Part shown: piece by piece, positions 34,099 through 45,654 of the stretch
Layout: every line of letters starts with the position of its first letter
Position numbering within the stretch: the first letter of the stretch is position 1
DNA from: Halisarca cf. caerulea
Taxonomy: Eukaryota; Porifera; Demospongiae; Chondrillida; Halisarcidae
Length of the DNA: 64,000 bases
Assembly: GCA_963170055.1 (NCBI GenBank)
Contig: CAUJGJ010000397.1
Location: 11,884,301-11,948,300, forward strand
Direction of reading: 5' to 3'
Translations under genes and position numbers: made by a program
Notes under the pieces: model-generated
The model's input: only the letters and a program-made list of their open reading frames with translations
Told to the model about the DNA's origin: nothing
Databases searched by the model: none

Positions 34099-37000
34099 TT
34101 TTTTTTTCGACTTCGTCATCATTATTGAACCATATACAGCATAGTACAACACTGACAGGTAAAAAAGTGATAACAAAGGAGTCACATAAAGAAAGCACTG
34201 CCTACATGTTCTTCTAAAACATGGCACAGTTGAAAATATACAGGTGAAAGTTATATTGTGTTGCTTTCAAGTGACTCTTTGGCAAAAAAAAGGAATATGT
34301 ATCTATGTACCTACATATATGTTTAGTTAAGAGGACTAACAACTATAATAGACTAAGTAAGTTTCTGCACACACATGGTTGGTGGTATAGTTGGTGGTAT
34401 AGTTAGCTCGTGTATATATATGTATCTATGTACCTACATATATGTTTAGTTAAGAGGACTAACAACTATAATAGACTAAGTAAGTTTCTGCACACACATG
34501 GTTGGTGGTATAGTTAGCTCGTGTTCCTGCTGCACCAGATTGCAAAAGAGCCAGAGATTGCAGCCTGAGATAGTGAAACAAGGAAATTGTGCCAGACTTT
34601 CTTCTTGGGTTTGCACAGAGTTTCCAGATTGGCCATTGAAGGCAAGTCAATCACTCCCCTAGATCCAACTTGGATGGTGATTAGTTGGGTGCGATACTTG
34701 TTTTGGGAACATAGCTGCACTAGGCCATGATAACGATTGGTCTTCCTGAGGTGGGCATCGGAAAAATTATCTTCAAAAGGAATCGTCAATTCAATCAAAA
34801 TGGCACTATGTTTCCTGTCGTTCCAGAGGACAATATCTGGTCTCTCATCAGTGGTGGCTATGTGTGGGGGGAAAGTGTATTGAAGTCCTGGTAAATCAGA
34901 CAGAATCTGGTAGTCACAAATGTGGTCCAGCAGAAAGGAATGGATGATGGACAGAACTGAGTCATGTCTGGGATTGAATCTCCGCTGGTGTAAAGCTTTC
35001 TCGCACTTGTTCAGGACATGGCAAAGGGATTGTGATGGAAATCCACACAGCTTACACTGGGCTGATACCTGCCCTCTGTACCAAAGGGCCAGGTTGGCAT
35101 TGGTCGGTAGGGTGTTGATGGCTGCATTGTAGGCAAATTTCATTACTCTGTTAGGAAGTGATGAAACTGCCTCAGCCCAGTATGAAAAATCCACCTCATC
35201 TTGGAAAATTCTTCCCTGGACATTGAGACTAAGTAGGTGAGACTTCCGGATTGCTGCGTCAGAATTCGCGATGCCTTGTTTTACCTTGGATTTCAGATGG
35301 CGTCTACTACACAATGGGTTTTCTGCTTGGATAGTGGCAACAGTTCTGGCTGGTGAGAAACTGCTCCTAGAAATAGAATCTGCTTTCCTGGCTTCTAAGA
35401 ATTGAATGCAACCATCACTTGATGTACTGAACAGGGCATGCCTAGAAGCCTGCAGCTGTTTGTACAAGGTGGATAGTGCCGGTAATGCTAGTCCACCGTC
35501 TTCCTTGGGGAGATAGAGTATTTTGGAGTTTCGTCCCTGTGGAATGCTCAACCACTTCTTCAGGAACCTGGTAGCTTTAGATTCTAGTTCACGTTCGATC
35601 CAGCTGATGGGTAGTTCCAGGACTCTCAAACCCCAAGCAAGACGGGGACAGATCCCATCCCTGTACACCTTCAGCTTTTGTCTTGTAGTGACAGGCGAGG
35701 CATCAACACACTCCAGGAGGTCCACTACTTTGGTGGAAAGTGATTGCTGGTGTTCTGTACTGGATAGGAGCTTGTCAACAGGCCTGCCAAGAAATGGAAT
35801 GGAGTTGTCGCCGAGAAATGGGATTATTTCTGAGCCAAGCGTGAGTTCTGGGTTGTGAAATCGGGTACTCTGTGCCTGTCTACTCTGTAGCGCCAGTGAG
35901 CAGCACTTGGATACCTTGGGCTCCATTCTAGCCCAATTCAACCACACTTCTGTGGCATTAAGCATTTGCTGGCAGTTCTTTGTACTACTGGCCGTGAAAC
36001 AGGTGTCATCGGCATACTGCAAGGTAGATAGCTGTTTGCTGGAAGATGAGAATCTATAACCAGTATTAGGGCAATGGCTCTTGATGTGGTCAAGGAGAAG
36101 GTTGATGACAGTGTTGAATATTGCAACTGAAAAGGGGACCCCTTGGAAGACACCAACCTTCAGGTCTACAGGGTTGGTTGACCACTGCTGACAAGTGATT
36201 ACAGCTTGCTGGTTGCAATACAAGTTGGAGGTAAGAGCAATCAGTTCTGATGGTGCATGGTAGTGTGTAAGGGCGAACTGTATAAGCTTGTGATGGACAC
36301 TGCCATATGCATTTGCTAGGTCAATCCATGCGACAGTTATGGATCGCTGATTTCTGTTGGCATCTTGAAGGATGGATGAGAGCTTAAACTGATGCTCTTC
36401 ACATCCAGCGATACGACTCTGGAATGCCTTCTGAATGTTGGTGTCAAGATAGGAGTTGGATAACATGTGGTCTTCCCAACATCATTTAATCAAGGATGTA
36501 AAAACCCTACCGATGCATGCTGTGAGAGCAATCGGTCAGAAATTCTTAGGATCAGAGGAGCAGTCCTGTGCCTTTGACTTTGGAATGAGTTTGATCACTG
36601 CCATTTTCCACTGGGATGGAACTCTGCTTTGCAACAGGCAGGTGTTATATAGGTGGAGTAGTGCCGGATGTAAAGATGGGTATTGTTTCAGAATGGCATA
36701 TGGAATTGCATCAAAAGGGCAAGGTGAGGATCCAGAACGACATCTTTTTAAAATTGGGGCTAGCTCATCATAGGTTATGGAACCATGAAAGAATGGAATT
36801 TCAGGTGGTGAAACAGCTGGCATCCAGGATGGTTGATGGAAGTCTTTGTTGGTAGATGCACTATAGGTGCTGCTGAAGAAGCGATGTGCTGTAACATGAT
36901 CAAATGATGGTTGAATGTTAATCTGCTCATTCTCAGATAACAGTCTATCTGAGAAGGACCAGAAATTCTTAGCACAGTCTCTAATGGCATGTTTGGCTGC

Positions 37001-37909
37001 ATTCATTCGATTCTTCTTGAGAAGATCCCTTCGTATCTTGTTGTGCTGTCTAACTAAGGCATGAAATGACTTGCTGATTTCCAACAGTTCTGCTTTGGTG
37101 TGAGAACTGCTCTTGGAGGCTTGACGGAATTTATTCTTGAAGTGGTTCTTTTCACGGCGGACTTTAGCCAATGTTGTTTGTAAATGTGGTTTATGCAAAC
37201 GAGTAGATTCCTTTGAAGTTGATTGCACAGTTCCATGATGGGTTGAAAAGTACTCATATATAAGACTGTTGAGGGTGGTATTCATTTCATCAACATTGGT
37301 AAGGGCTAAAACAGATGGTGTAACAACCACTTTCATGAAATCATCTGCTTTCTTCCATGATGTCATATCAATCTTTGGTGGCAGTTTAAGACGCAGTTTA
37401 GGTGACAAGGATGAACTGGTATTTTCATCAGAATAGCGATCTGAGATAGAGGATAGTGGTAACTGAGCATTATCCATCGACCAGCTGTGCTGGAGTTGCA
37501 GGGGTTGAGAGATGGAGTTAGACTTATCAGACAAAGTCAGATGACAAGATTGACTACTCTTAAGATGAAGGTCAAGTCTTTTAAAACGTTTATGACAACC
37601 ATCACATACTTCTACTACTTTAGATGTCTTCAAATAATGATGATATTCTCTCCCAAACCGTTCAGGGCATCTGTAGAGATGTTGTCCAAGCTGCTTAAAG
37701 TATTTCCCACAAAAAGGACAGGTATGAACAGACTCTGCCATTATCTCCAGAAAAGTGACGCAAAAAAACAATGACAAATGACAAATGAAGGAAAAGAAAC
37801 TATTATAACATCCATCTAGGATAAAAATTATCCTAAACTCTTCACTAAGAGTGAGGATTAGATGGATATCCTCAACTCTTCTATCACTTCCACCTTAATC
37901 GGCCATTTT

Positions 37910-37912
<3 letters not shown>
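34099..37912 (-). mobile_element. R2-like (RLE) non-LTR retrotransposon inserted in (CA)n
   Basis: The element lies on the minus strand. Its 5' end (AAATGGCCGATTAAGG, near 37910) directly abuts a (TG)n tract and its 3' end is a short poly(A) (34099-34107) abutting TGTGTGTTTGTG. The whole 3.8 kb thus sits inside a CA/TG tract of the long hairpin repeat. A 123-bp-offset direct duplication (about 34297-34412 and 34420-34523) lies at the end of the coding region and 3' UTR. One long frame has two stops. Confidence 0.85.
34514..37777 (-). pseudogene. R2-like protein: zinc fingers, RT, RLE endonuclease
   Basis: One frame of about 1,087 codons runs from ATG 37777 (internal ATG 37743), broken only by TGA at 36536-36538 and 36467-36469, both expected CGA (Arg). 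The N-terminus has two fingers (CPFCGKYFKQLGQHLYRC and CDGCHKRFKRLDLHLKSSQSC). RT spans the centre, with IDLANAYGSV, the G.FQGVPFS block and the catalytic LQYADDTCF. Near the C-terminus a CCHC motif (C-x2-C-x8-H-x4-C: CKLCGFPSQSLCHVLNKC) precedes the restriction-like endonuclease core ERPDIVLWN...ILIELTIPF. This is the R2/NeSL/R4 type layout. The enzyme nicks its target and primes reverse transcription there. All catalytic motifs remain, so the copy is young. Confidence 0.88.

Positions 37913-37944
<32 letters not shown>
37912..37944 (+). repeat. (CA)n tract at the 5' junction of the R2-like element
   Basis: CACACA run directly touching the retrotransposon's 5' end. Confidence 0.85.
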
Positions 37945-37947
<3 letters not shown>

Positions 37948-38819
37948 ACAAACACAGTAATATGCTCAAATAAACACACAGACACATAAACGCACACACC
38001 CATTTTCAAGAAAATACATACAGAAATTCTTACATATACGTTCGAAAACAGTTAGCTAAACAAATAGAGCTTTCAACAATCATCTTACCTATTTATGAAG
38101 CTTTCTTGAAGCTTCTGTTTCCCTCAAAATTATTTTGCGATAACACGTTATAAAGTTTCGAAGTTTTTTCCTCTATCCATGGACGTTTTCGTTCTAAAGT
38201 ATATGTCAACCCTCTATGCCATGCTAGATGAGGCCTGAACAAATACACAAACACAAAATCATACACACGTACGCGAAAATATCCAAGAGAAGCTAAAGAA
38301 TTTCTTTTACTAAAGTCCAACTCGTACTAAACCGCACCAAACCACTTTAAATACACATTTAGACACTCCAAAATGGTTAAACAAAGAAACAAAGCTTTCA
38401 GCAGTCATCTCACCTGTTCCCGAAGCTTTCTTTTACCTTTTCTTGGCTATTGTAGACTTCCGCGGTAACGTAACATAAGATTCTTCGGTTTAGCTCTCCA
38501 TCTGTGGACGTTTTCATCCTAAATGCTAATTCCAAGTTCTCTTTCGTATTAGAGGAAGCGTCAGAAGAGCTTTTGTCAGTTTTCGAGTCCTTCCAAAGCT
38601 TTTTTGAACGAAGAGAACATCTTTAGACTTGTTCACGTACCTATACAACTTGAAGGCACACGGAAATTCTTGGAGCTACTTGAAACTTTGTAAATAACTC
38701 TCAAACAAACTCCTTATGGCTAGAAGATTCTTTGCTGACGAAAACAGGAGCAAAGACACAAAGTTCACTGAAATATTACAGCGATACCGAATACCGCCTA
38801 AAAGTCCGCCATGTTGTTG

Positions 38820-38843
38820 ACATATATATATATATATATATAT

Positions 38844-38880
<37 letters not shown>
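38820..38880 (+). repeat. (TA)n followed by (GATA)n
   Basis: About 26 bp of TA and then nine to ten TAGA/GATA units separate the hairpin repeat from the 5' end of the RLE element. The GATA array may have been made during insertion. Confidence 0.85.
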
Positions 38881-38881
<1 letters not shown>

Positions 38882-41800
38882 CGAGAAGATGGCCGACAGC
38901 CGGCGTAGAGATGTGATCGAGAGTTGATAAAATTTCCAGGATCTGTCACTGCAACAGACAAAGTTTCTATTAGATTTAGATGGGCTTACAGAGACTACTT
39001 CAGCGATTTAGCTTACTTCAGCGATTGGAAGTTGTTCTTCTAAGCTGTTTGGTGATTCAGTTCGCGGTCATGTCAGAATCATCTAATCATAGCGTGTCTC
39101 GGGCGCTCTGTAGAGTTTGTTTGAGGAATGTGCGTCTACGTCTTGATGGCCTCATTTGTATTCACGGTCCTAGGCAGCACAGGTGCCCTGGGTCCGAACA
39201 GCCTCCCATTGCGGGCGCCACGTTTTCTGTCACGTCTACTACGTCTGCTACGTCCGCCGATCCATCCATCCAGCATGCCAACCCTTCGAGGCCTGCCGCT
39301 GATGCTTTAGACGATGTGGTAGCTCTGATGAAATCGAAGCAGATAAAGATTTTGAAGCGTATCCCCCGAGGTTGCAGAAACCAAGCTGCGAGGAAGTTTG
39401 GCGAAATCTTGTCAGCTGTCAATAGTTCTGGTGATCTAGAATGTTGGGTCCACCTCCTCATGTTTGCTCCAAGATGCTTAACATGTCCACGCCGAGGTGG
39501 ACACCGATGGTCCTTAGCACAGGTGGTGAGTCAACAAATCTCTGCCGAAAGTTTGCCCTCAGTCCCTAGACGGTCTAACAATAGCGTTCTTCACAACACG
39601 CGATCTGTCACACAACAAGATTTGTCGTCAGATGCCTATCTCCAGGACTTGGCATATAGGATCAGCAGTAAACTAGAAGAAGGTGATTTCACTGGAGTTG
39701 TTAGGTTGGTGACTTCATCTGATTCTCATGTCAGGAATGAAAGCACAGCCACTGCTGCCTTGAGAGCGAAACACCCACCTCCTCATCCTGAGACGAAGAT
39801 GGTCATTTCTTCCAGTGTTAGTGAAACTTCTCCATTGGTAGTGTCTGAGGAAGAAGTCAGAGCAGTGGTTAGATCCTTTCGAAAAGGATCAGCCAGTGGG
39901 CCAGATGGCTTGAGACCCATTCATTTGTTGAACATGACAAGCATAGCCGCTGGACATGATAGGGAATCTCTACTGTCTCACCTCACCTCTTTTGTCAATC
40001 TGGTGCTGTCGGGGGGAGTCCCTCCACCTGTTCGCCACATCTTTTTTGTAGCATCCCTCACAGCTCTCAACAAACCAGATGGGGATATTCGCCCCATTGC
40101 TGTGGGCTTAACACTTAGACAACTTGTATGCAAGGTGGCCAGCAGGGCAGTTAGAGATGACCTAGGTTTGATGCTATGCCCTATTCAGCTAAGAGTGGGT
40201 ATGTCTAATGTAGCTGAGGCTGCTGTACATGCTACTAGACATTTTGCTGGACATCTCACTCCCGATGAAATGCTGGTAAAACTTGATATTACTAATGCAT
40301 TTAACTCTCTTCGTTGAGACAAAATTTTAGAAGCAGTCTTGAAGCACACACCTCAATTAGCTCACCTGGTCTTTGCTAGCTATGGAGCAGAGTCATCACT
40401 AATTTTTGGGGAAGAGATCATTGCCTCTGCAGAGGGCATCCAACAGGGGGACCCACTGGGTCCTCTTCTCTTCTGTCTAACCCTCCACCCAATCTTGCAG
40501 CTGTTGCGTTCAGATTTCAAAGTGTTTTACATGGATGATGGAACGATTGGTGGTAATTATGAGGTAGTTGCAGAAGACTTGACCAGGTTTGAGATAAATG
40601 CTGCCTCATTGGGATTACATCTCAACCGAGGTAAGAGTGAGGTCATTTGTTCTTCTGCAGTTAGTACTGTATCCCGAGCTCCTTTTGATGTGATGAAGTT
40701 TGTCCCTGCTAATGAAGCCTTACTCTTGGGTGCACCAATAGGGGATGTTGTGTGTATTGACCAAGCCATTGGGGGTAAGATAGACTTCTTGAAAACAATG
40801 GGGTCCAGGCTGTGCCATTTCAGGAAACATGATGCTCTTCTTCTTCTAAGGCATGCATTGGCTATTCCCAAAGTTCTCTACCTTCTAAGGTCATCCCCTT
40901 GCTTCTTGTCACCTCGCCTATAGGAGTTTGACAGCCTTCTCCGCTCAACTCTTTCATTGGTACTGAATGTAGATCTATCTAGAGAAAGTGCTTGGCTACA
41001 AGCTACCTTACCCGTCAGTCATGGTGGGATTGGGGTTCGTTCGGCATCCATGCTTGCTCCTTCTGCATACCTGGTATCAGCTGCTGGATGCCGAGACCTC
41101 ATTACTCGCCTCCTCCCATCCTACAACACCCCCAAAAGTGTGCCACTAGCCATATAAGCTTGGAAACAAGACTATGACGATATAGAGTTACCTCAGGAAG
41201 AGACTAGGTCTAAACAGAGAGTTTGGGATGTACCAAGGGTTGATGCTGCCTTGAAGAAATTAGTGTCCACGGTTCCTGATGATAGAAGTCGTGCTAAACT
41301 TCTGGCTGCCACCACCAAAGAGTCTGGGCTCTGGCTCCAAGCACCTCCTATTGCATCACTTGGCCTCCGTATGGATGATAATGTGATCCGTATAGCAACA
41401 GGTCTGAGGCTAGGAGTACCTTTGGTCTCACCACATGATTGTCAACATTGTGGCAACCGTGTTGATGAGCTGGCAACTCATGGTCTAAGTTGTAGAAGAA
41501 GCCAAGGCCGACATTCCCGCCATGCTGCACTAAATGACCTCCTCCATCGTTCACTGGCCTCAGCAGGAATACCCTCAAGATTAGAACCTAGGGACACCTG
41601 CTCCGGGAGTGCCAGTCGTCCGGATGGGGTGACTTTAGCCCCATGGAAGTTTGGGAAACCACTTGCATGGGATGTCACCTGCCGAGATACTTTCGCTCCA
41701 ACATACCTGCATCGCTCATGTGTAGAGGCTGGGGCAGTTGCCATCCAAGCCGAAACACAGAAATCCACACATTATCAAGAGCTTAGATGCAGTTACCATT

Positions 41801-42150
41801 TTGTCCCAGTGGCTGTGGAGACTGGTGGAACATTTGGACCACAAACCCAGGCTATCTTTAGAGAAATTGGAGCTAGATTAAGGTCGATGTCTGGTGATCC
41901 TAGGTTTACATACTTTCTGTGTCAGCATGTATCCGTTTGTATTCAGAGAGGAAACACGGAGGCAATTCTAGGAACTTTTAATAACAATGAACTATCTCCT
42001 CTGTTTGATTAGTTTGGTTGGCAGTATGGTTCTTTTTTTTGTTTGTTGGTTTGTTTTGTTGCTGTAATTTATTAGTTATTTTTGTTAGATGGTTGTTTGC
42101 TAGTTCTTTGTCTTATGTTGTACCTGTTTGATTCAATTAATTTATTTAAT
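38881..42150 (+). mobile_element. RLE-type non-LTR retrotransposon inserted in (TA)n
   Basis: The 5' end is TCGAGAAGATGGCCGACAGC right after (TA)n(GATA)n. The 3' end runs TTCAATTAATTTATTTAATA into (TA)n at 42150. The flanking hairpin repeat is interrupted exactly at its (TA)n. The related 3' fragment at 23175-23503 is in the same kind of (TA)n in another copy of the same repeat. Confidence 0.82.
38980..42012 (+). pseudogene. RT plus RLE endonuclease polyprotein, three in-frame stops
   Basis: A single frame (plausible ATGs at 38980 and 39070) runs to 42012, with stops at 40315 (TGA), 40921 (TAG) and 41155 (TAA); each could come from CGA, CAG or CAA by one C-to-T change. A Cys/His-rich N-terminus (CRVCLRNVRLRLDG...CIHGPRQHRC) is followed by RT. 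The RT blocks are KGSASGPDGLRPIHL, DIRPIAVGLTLRQLVCK, IQQGDPLGPLLFCL and the catalytic FYMDDGTIGG. The C-terminal CQHC...HGLSC knuckle precedes a restriction-like core (SRPDGVTL...AWDVTCRD). It differs from the R2-like element at 34-38 kb in every block, so it is a separate family. Dead as it stands. Confidence 0.85.
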
Positions 42151-42179
42151 ATATATATATATATATATATATATTTATT

Positions 42180-42709
42180 TATTTTTTTTATCAAAAAAGT
42201 TTATTATGTATATTATTATCATTATTATTATTACAACAATCACTGATTGTTCTTAGAATTTAACTTCTGTTATCGGCAGGCAAGTAAGCTCTCTTCCCGT
42301 CGTAGTTGTCCACTGGTAAGGAGGCGCCAACAGCAAATGCCAAAAATGGCGGGAGGTGCAGAGAAGAACGCACTCCTTAATTCCTCTGGGCAACTGCCGA
42401 CATAGAGGAAGGAACCCTGATCCAGCGACTGTTCTTCGTGATCGATTTCAACCTGACAGACTGCCCATGGATGAGGAACGCCAACAGCAAAAGCCGAAAA
42501 GGCGGAAGGTGCAAAGAAGGACGTACCCCATTCCCCGGGAAGCAGCAGGCGATGGAGATGGTAGTCTCTGGAAGCCTGATCCATCGAACTATTCTTTACC
42601 TCATTCATTGACCAATTCTCTGACTCTGACTGAGATAACACTTTGAACTTATCTCGAGCAATGATCACCCGCGTGTTGGCCGCCATCTTTGGCCAACGAC
42701 ACTGTTCTG
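42180..42709 (-). mobile_element. retroposon with poly(A)-like tail, opposite orientation in the same (TA)n
   Basis: On the minus strand a 5' end near AACAGTGTCGTTGGCCAAAG, with AAGATGGCGG directly after, leads into about 500 bp. It ends in AATAATAATA, an A-rich run and AAATAAATAAA before (TA)n. Two diverged copies of an internal unit of about 130 bp (TTTGCACCTTCCGCC / TCTGCACCTCCCGCC) are present. A 130-residue frame exists, but I see no known domain. It could be a SINE-like or truncated LINE copy. Confidence 0.5.
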
Positions 42710-42835
42710 TATATATATATATATATATATATGTATCTATATATAAGTATATATATATTGACATCGTTCCGGATGTTCCGGACACTTCTGGTGAAAGTAA
42801 AAACAACAGTATAGGGGCTGTCTTTGGCAGCCCAA

Positions 42836-44730
42836 AAGGGCCACTTACAGCAATTTTTTTTTCACTTAAACGTAAGTATACATGTTAAAAGTAACATGCA
42901 CAGTAATCGTACCTTACAATTATGTGTACAAATAGGAGTAAATTGCTGTTATCCTTGACAAAACTTGTCATTTTTCGATTAAATGCGTGGGTTAATGAAT
43001 TTTAACAGAACAGGGGAAATGATGTCACAAGAAGAACAGAAGCAGAGGCCATGTACACAAATACTGGGAAATGTGAGTGTTTTTCTGTGGAATTGTCTTC
43101 TTTTATATACGAACGCTACTGGTTTAGTTTAGTCATTGAAATCAAAGTAGAAAGCATTAATGAGGATCAAACAAAGCCTGTATTGACCCCGCAACAGGCT
43201 CGGTGAGTACGAGAGTGCTGAAGAAGATTACGATGGCATCATACGTCTTTTTGGAGCCCTAAGAATGCTGTATGATAATCTATTTCTTCCGGAATTTGAA
43301 TATAGTGTTCCTGTAGCTAGGGAAATCTTCGCCGATGGTGTTCTTGTACATCACAGTTGCTATACATGCCCTCTGCTATAGGGTGGGTCTCTGCTATAAA
43401 CAAGTTTCGGTAGAACAAAAAGTCTAAGAATTCAAAGCACAAATGGATTAGACATTCTCAATAATGAGCCATGAAGGTATCACGCCATGCAGTCTTTTTG
43501 GACATGTGAAGGGGTGTACATGCAGAAATATAATCTGCATGATATCAATGGTGGACCGCTTAGCCAAAAGTCCACAATGTTTTTCGTTCATGAACAGCAC
43601 TCAGTAGGGTATTAAGTTATTTTCCATCTCCAGATTACTAGATGATGAACAGGGATTGGCCCAGTTTGTGTCCAGGGTTGCTTTAAACGTTTTATTTCAT
43701 CAGAGAACAGATATCATGCAACCATATCTAAGATTCATTGATAACAGTACCGATAGGCTTTGTGAACTGGGGATTGGCCCTGCTATTGGAGATTTTTCAT
43801 GCTTAGTGTAACTGTTATGTCCCTTGTTAAGCTGCCATATTACTGTACTGCTCAGAGTCTATGGCATAATGTAAATTGTCATTGGTATTCTCTATGGCAA
43901 TGTAGATTGTCCAGGGTTCACCTGTGGCATTGCAAATGGTCCAGGGCCACTACATACTGTACAGCAGTAGAACTGTATATCTACGTATTTACTGTGTAAA
44001 TTTATATCGCCAACTAGTCACGCGCACTAATATTAGATGCATGCACATTTTATGTTGCCCAATGACAAAATGGCCGTAACAGCAACCTTGGAAATATCGT
44101 TCACTGAGTTTTTCAACTTAGTTTTAAAGTCTTTGAAATCAAAGAAGGAAGTTGCAATAGATGTTGATTATGACTCTTCGGAAGACACTAAAGAAATCCG
44201 TGGAGTATAGATGGGTATTCTCGCTTGTTATCAGCTTGTAGCCTAGCTACATACGTAGCCACAAGCTTTTGTCTCTAAGATTGTTCCCATTTGCTAAGGA
44301 GAACGCATGGTTTAGTGTTTTCTTCAGAAAAAGAAGAGAACATTTCCGTCTTGATGTGTGACTTGCTGAACTAGTAAGTTGCGACATTGACCAAGAAATT
44401 TCCACGTAGGTTGGCCAATGCATGTTCAAAGACATATTAAAAACAAGGTAGAAATTTAACCAATGTTTGAAGAGCACAGAAAGACTTCCTAAAGGTACAA
44501 CAGAGCGAAGTGGCGCAACGTAAATTATACTACGTAATTACAGTATTCTCTGTTATTACGCAGAGTAATTGCGCACAATAATACATATGTAATAGGCACA
44601 TATTATGGATCACAATGTAAATTTTTTTGCATGTGCACACACGAAAACAATTATGCTGGCTCTACAGAACAAGATACAGCGCTCCCTGCCGAAAGATGAC
44701 ACATCTTGACAACACAAAGAGCAACACATA
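42836..44730. other. 1.9-kb interval without recognisable gene
   Basis: Scattered short frames only. One with a reasonable ATG context at 44070-44210 (MAVTATLEISFTEF..., acidic end) could be a small exon but has no support. Near 43800-43940 a diverged repeated phrase occurs (TGGCATAATGTAAATTGTC / TGGCAATGTAGATTGTCCAG / TGGCATTGCAAATGGTCCAG). Confidence 0.45.
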
Positions 44731-44903
44731 TACCCCTTTCACATGACCACCAAAATGTGGGTTCGACCTGGGTCAAACCCGCATTTTAGCGAGTTAGTGC
44801 TTTCACATGATAATTGGAAAGTGGGTCAAACCCGGATTCGACCCGGGTTGGGTAACCGGGTCAAACCCCATTTTTTATTAGGGTTCGACCCGCTTTAGGC
44901 AAC

Positions 44904-45024
44904 GTGAGAAGCGAGTTCAAGATGGCAGAACGTGGAAGAACATGGACTGACAACGAGATAAAGGCTTTGCTGGAGATTTGGGGGAATTCGGTGATTCAGA
45001 GGCAGCTGAAGGATTCGACGAGGA
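44904..45024 (+). CDS. Myb/SANT-like Harbinger protein, first coding block
   Basis: The better start is the second ATG (44922), giving MAERGRTWTDNEIKALLEIW and GNSVIQRQLKDSTR. This is the first helix and a half of a Myb_DNA-bind_4 domain. The continuation ([20 protein letters not shown]) is found at 46228, so about 1.2 kb lies between them. No clean GT donor was found at the break, and part of the gap looks like an inserted MITE. The Myb-like protein of Harbinger elements carries the nuclease to the nucleus and to the element's ends. Confidence 0.65.
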
Positions 45025-45654
45025 CACAGGGGTATTATAGTTGGTCTCAGGGAATGGGGATTTTAGGTGACAAAGTTCAGGAATCTCAAGAATTTGTCAC
45101 TTTTTTGCCTACGTCACTTTTGTTCATCTGTAAACGTGGTAATGCGTCATTACATAGCGCTAGGTAGAAATACGTATTTCGCAAACCAAAAAATAAAAAC
45201 ACAACTTTTTCCTTGTGAAAATGCAAGAAATTCAAGTCACATACATAGAAGTAAGCTTCGCAGATGCGAGATTCGTAAAAAAAAGTCACAATATACAGGA
45301 ATGTTGTACTTGCGAACAAACATTAAGCTTATTCTAAAGAATTATCAACATTGAAATAACATGTGCGGCACATTTTGGGGAGATTCGGAAGGTACACAAA
45401 AGCAATAAACTAAGGGGCTTTCAAAACAAAAACGATCGAGGTTTAACTCACCGATTTGCTTTACGAATCCATCGTATATCAATCAAAACTGAAGCTTTAT
45501 AAACGGATTTCCTTAGCTAAGAAAACTATAACTGTCCAATAGAAGTTAGAATGGCATCCGATCGAATGTTGGAGGATTTTCAGAAGGACTCCATGCGGCG
45601 CGAGAACCAAAAGCAAGTATACAGATGACGTAATTGCTCATAGTTACTGACGTC

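Larger units (their letters stand above)
31889..42835 (-). mobile_element. hairpin-ended repeat, long form copy 2, split by two retrotransposon loads
   Basis: The tail hairpin is at 31889-31953 and the head hairpin (GGGGCTGTCTTTGGCAGCCC as written on plus) at 42814-42833, with the ETS-like half at about 42770-42800. The YY1-like half (GTCCGCCATGTTGTTGAC on plus) lies 3.9 kb away at 38805-38822. Removing 34099-37912 and about 38840-42745 leaves roughly 3.2 kb, the same size as copy 1 (19303-22490), with collinear TG and CA modules. The interior between 32.4 and 33.0 kb is AT-rich and non-coding, like 19.95-20.28 kb. Confidence 0.65.

Noticed and set aside
40315..41157. Stop-codon recoding (selenocysteine or altered code) to read through the RLE polyprotein
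   Set aside because: All three stop codons occur, and similar stops are in unrelated elements. Simple C-to-T decay explains them better.
44070..44210. Small 46-residue gene MAVTATLEISFTEF...
   Set aside because: Reasonable start context and acidic end, but no homologue, splice partner or repeat support.
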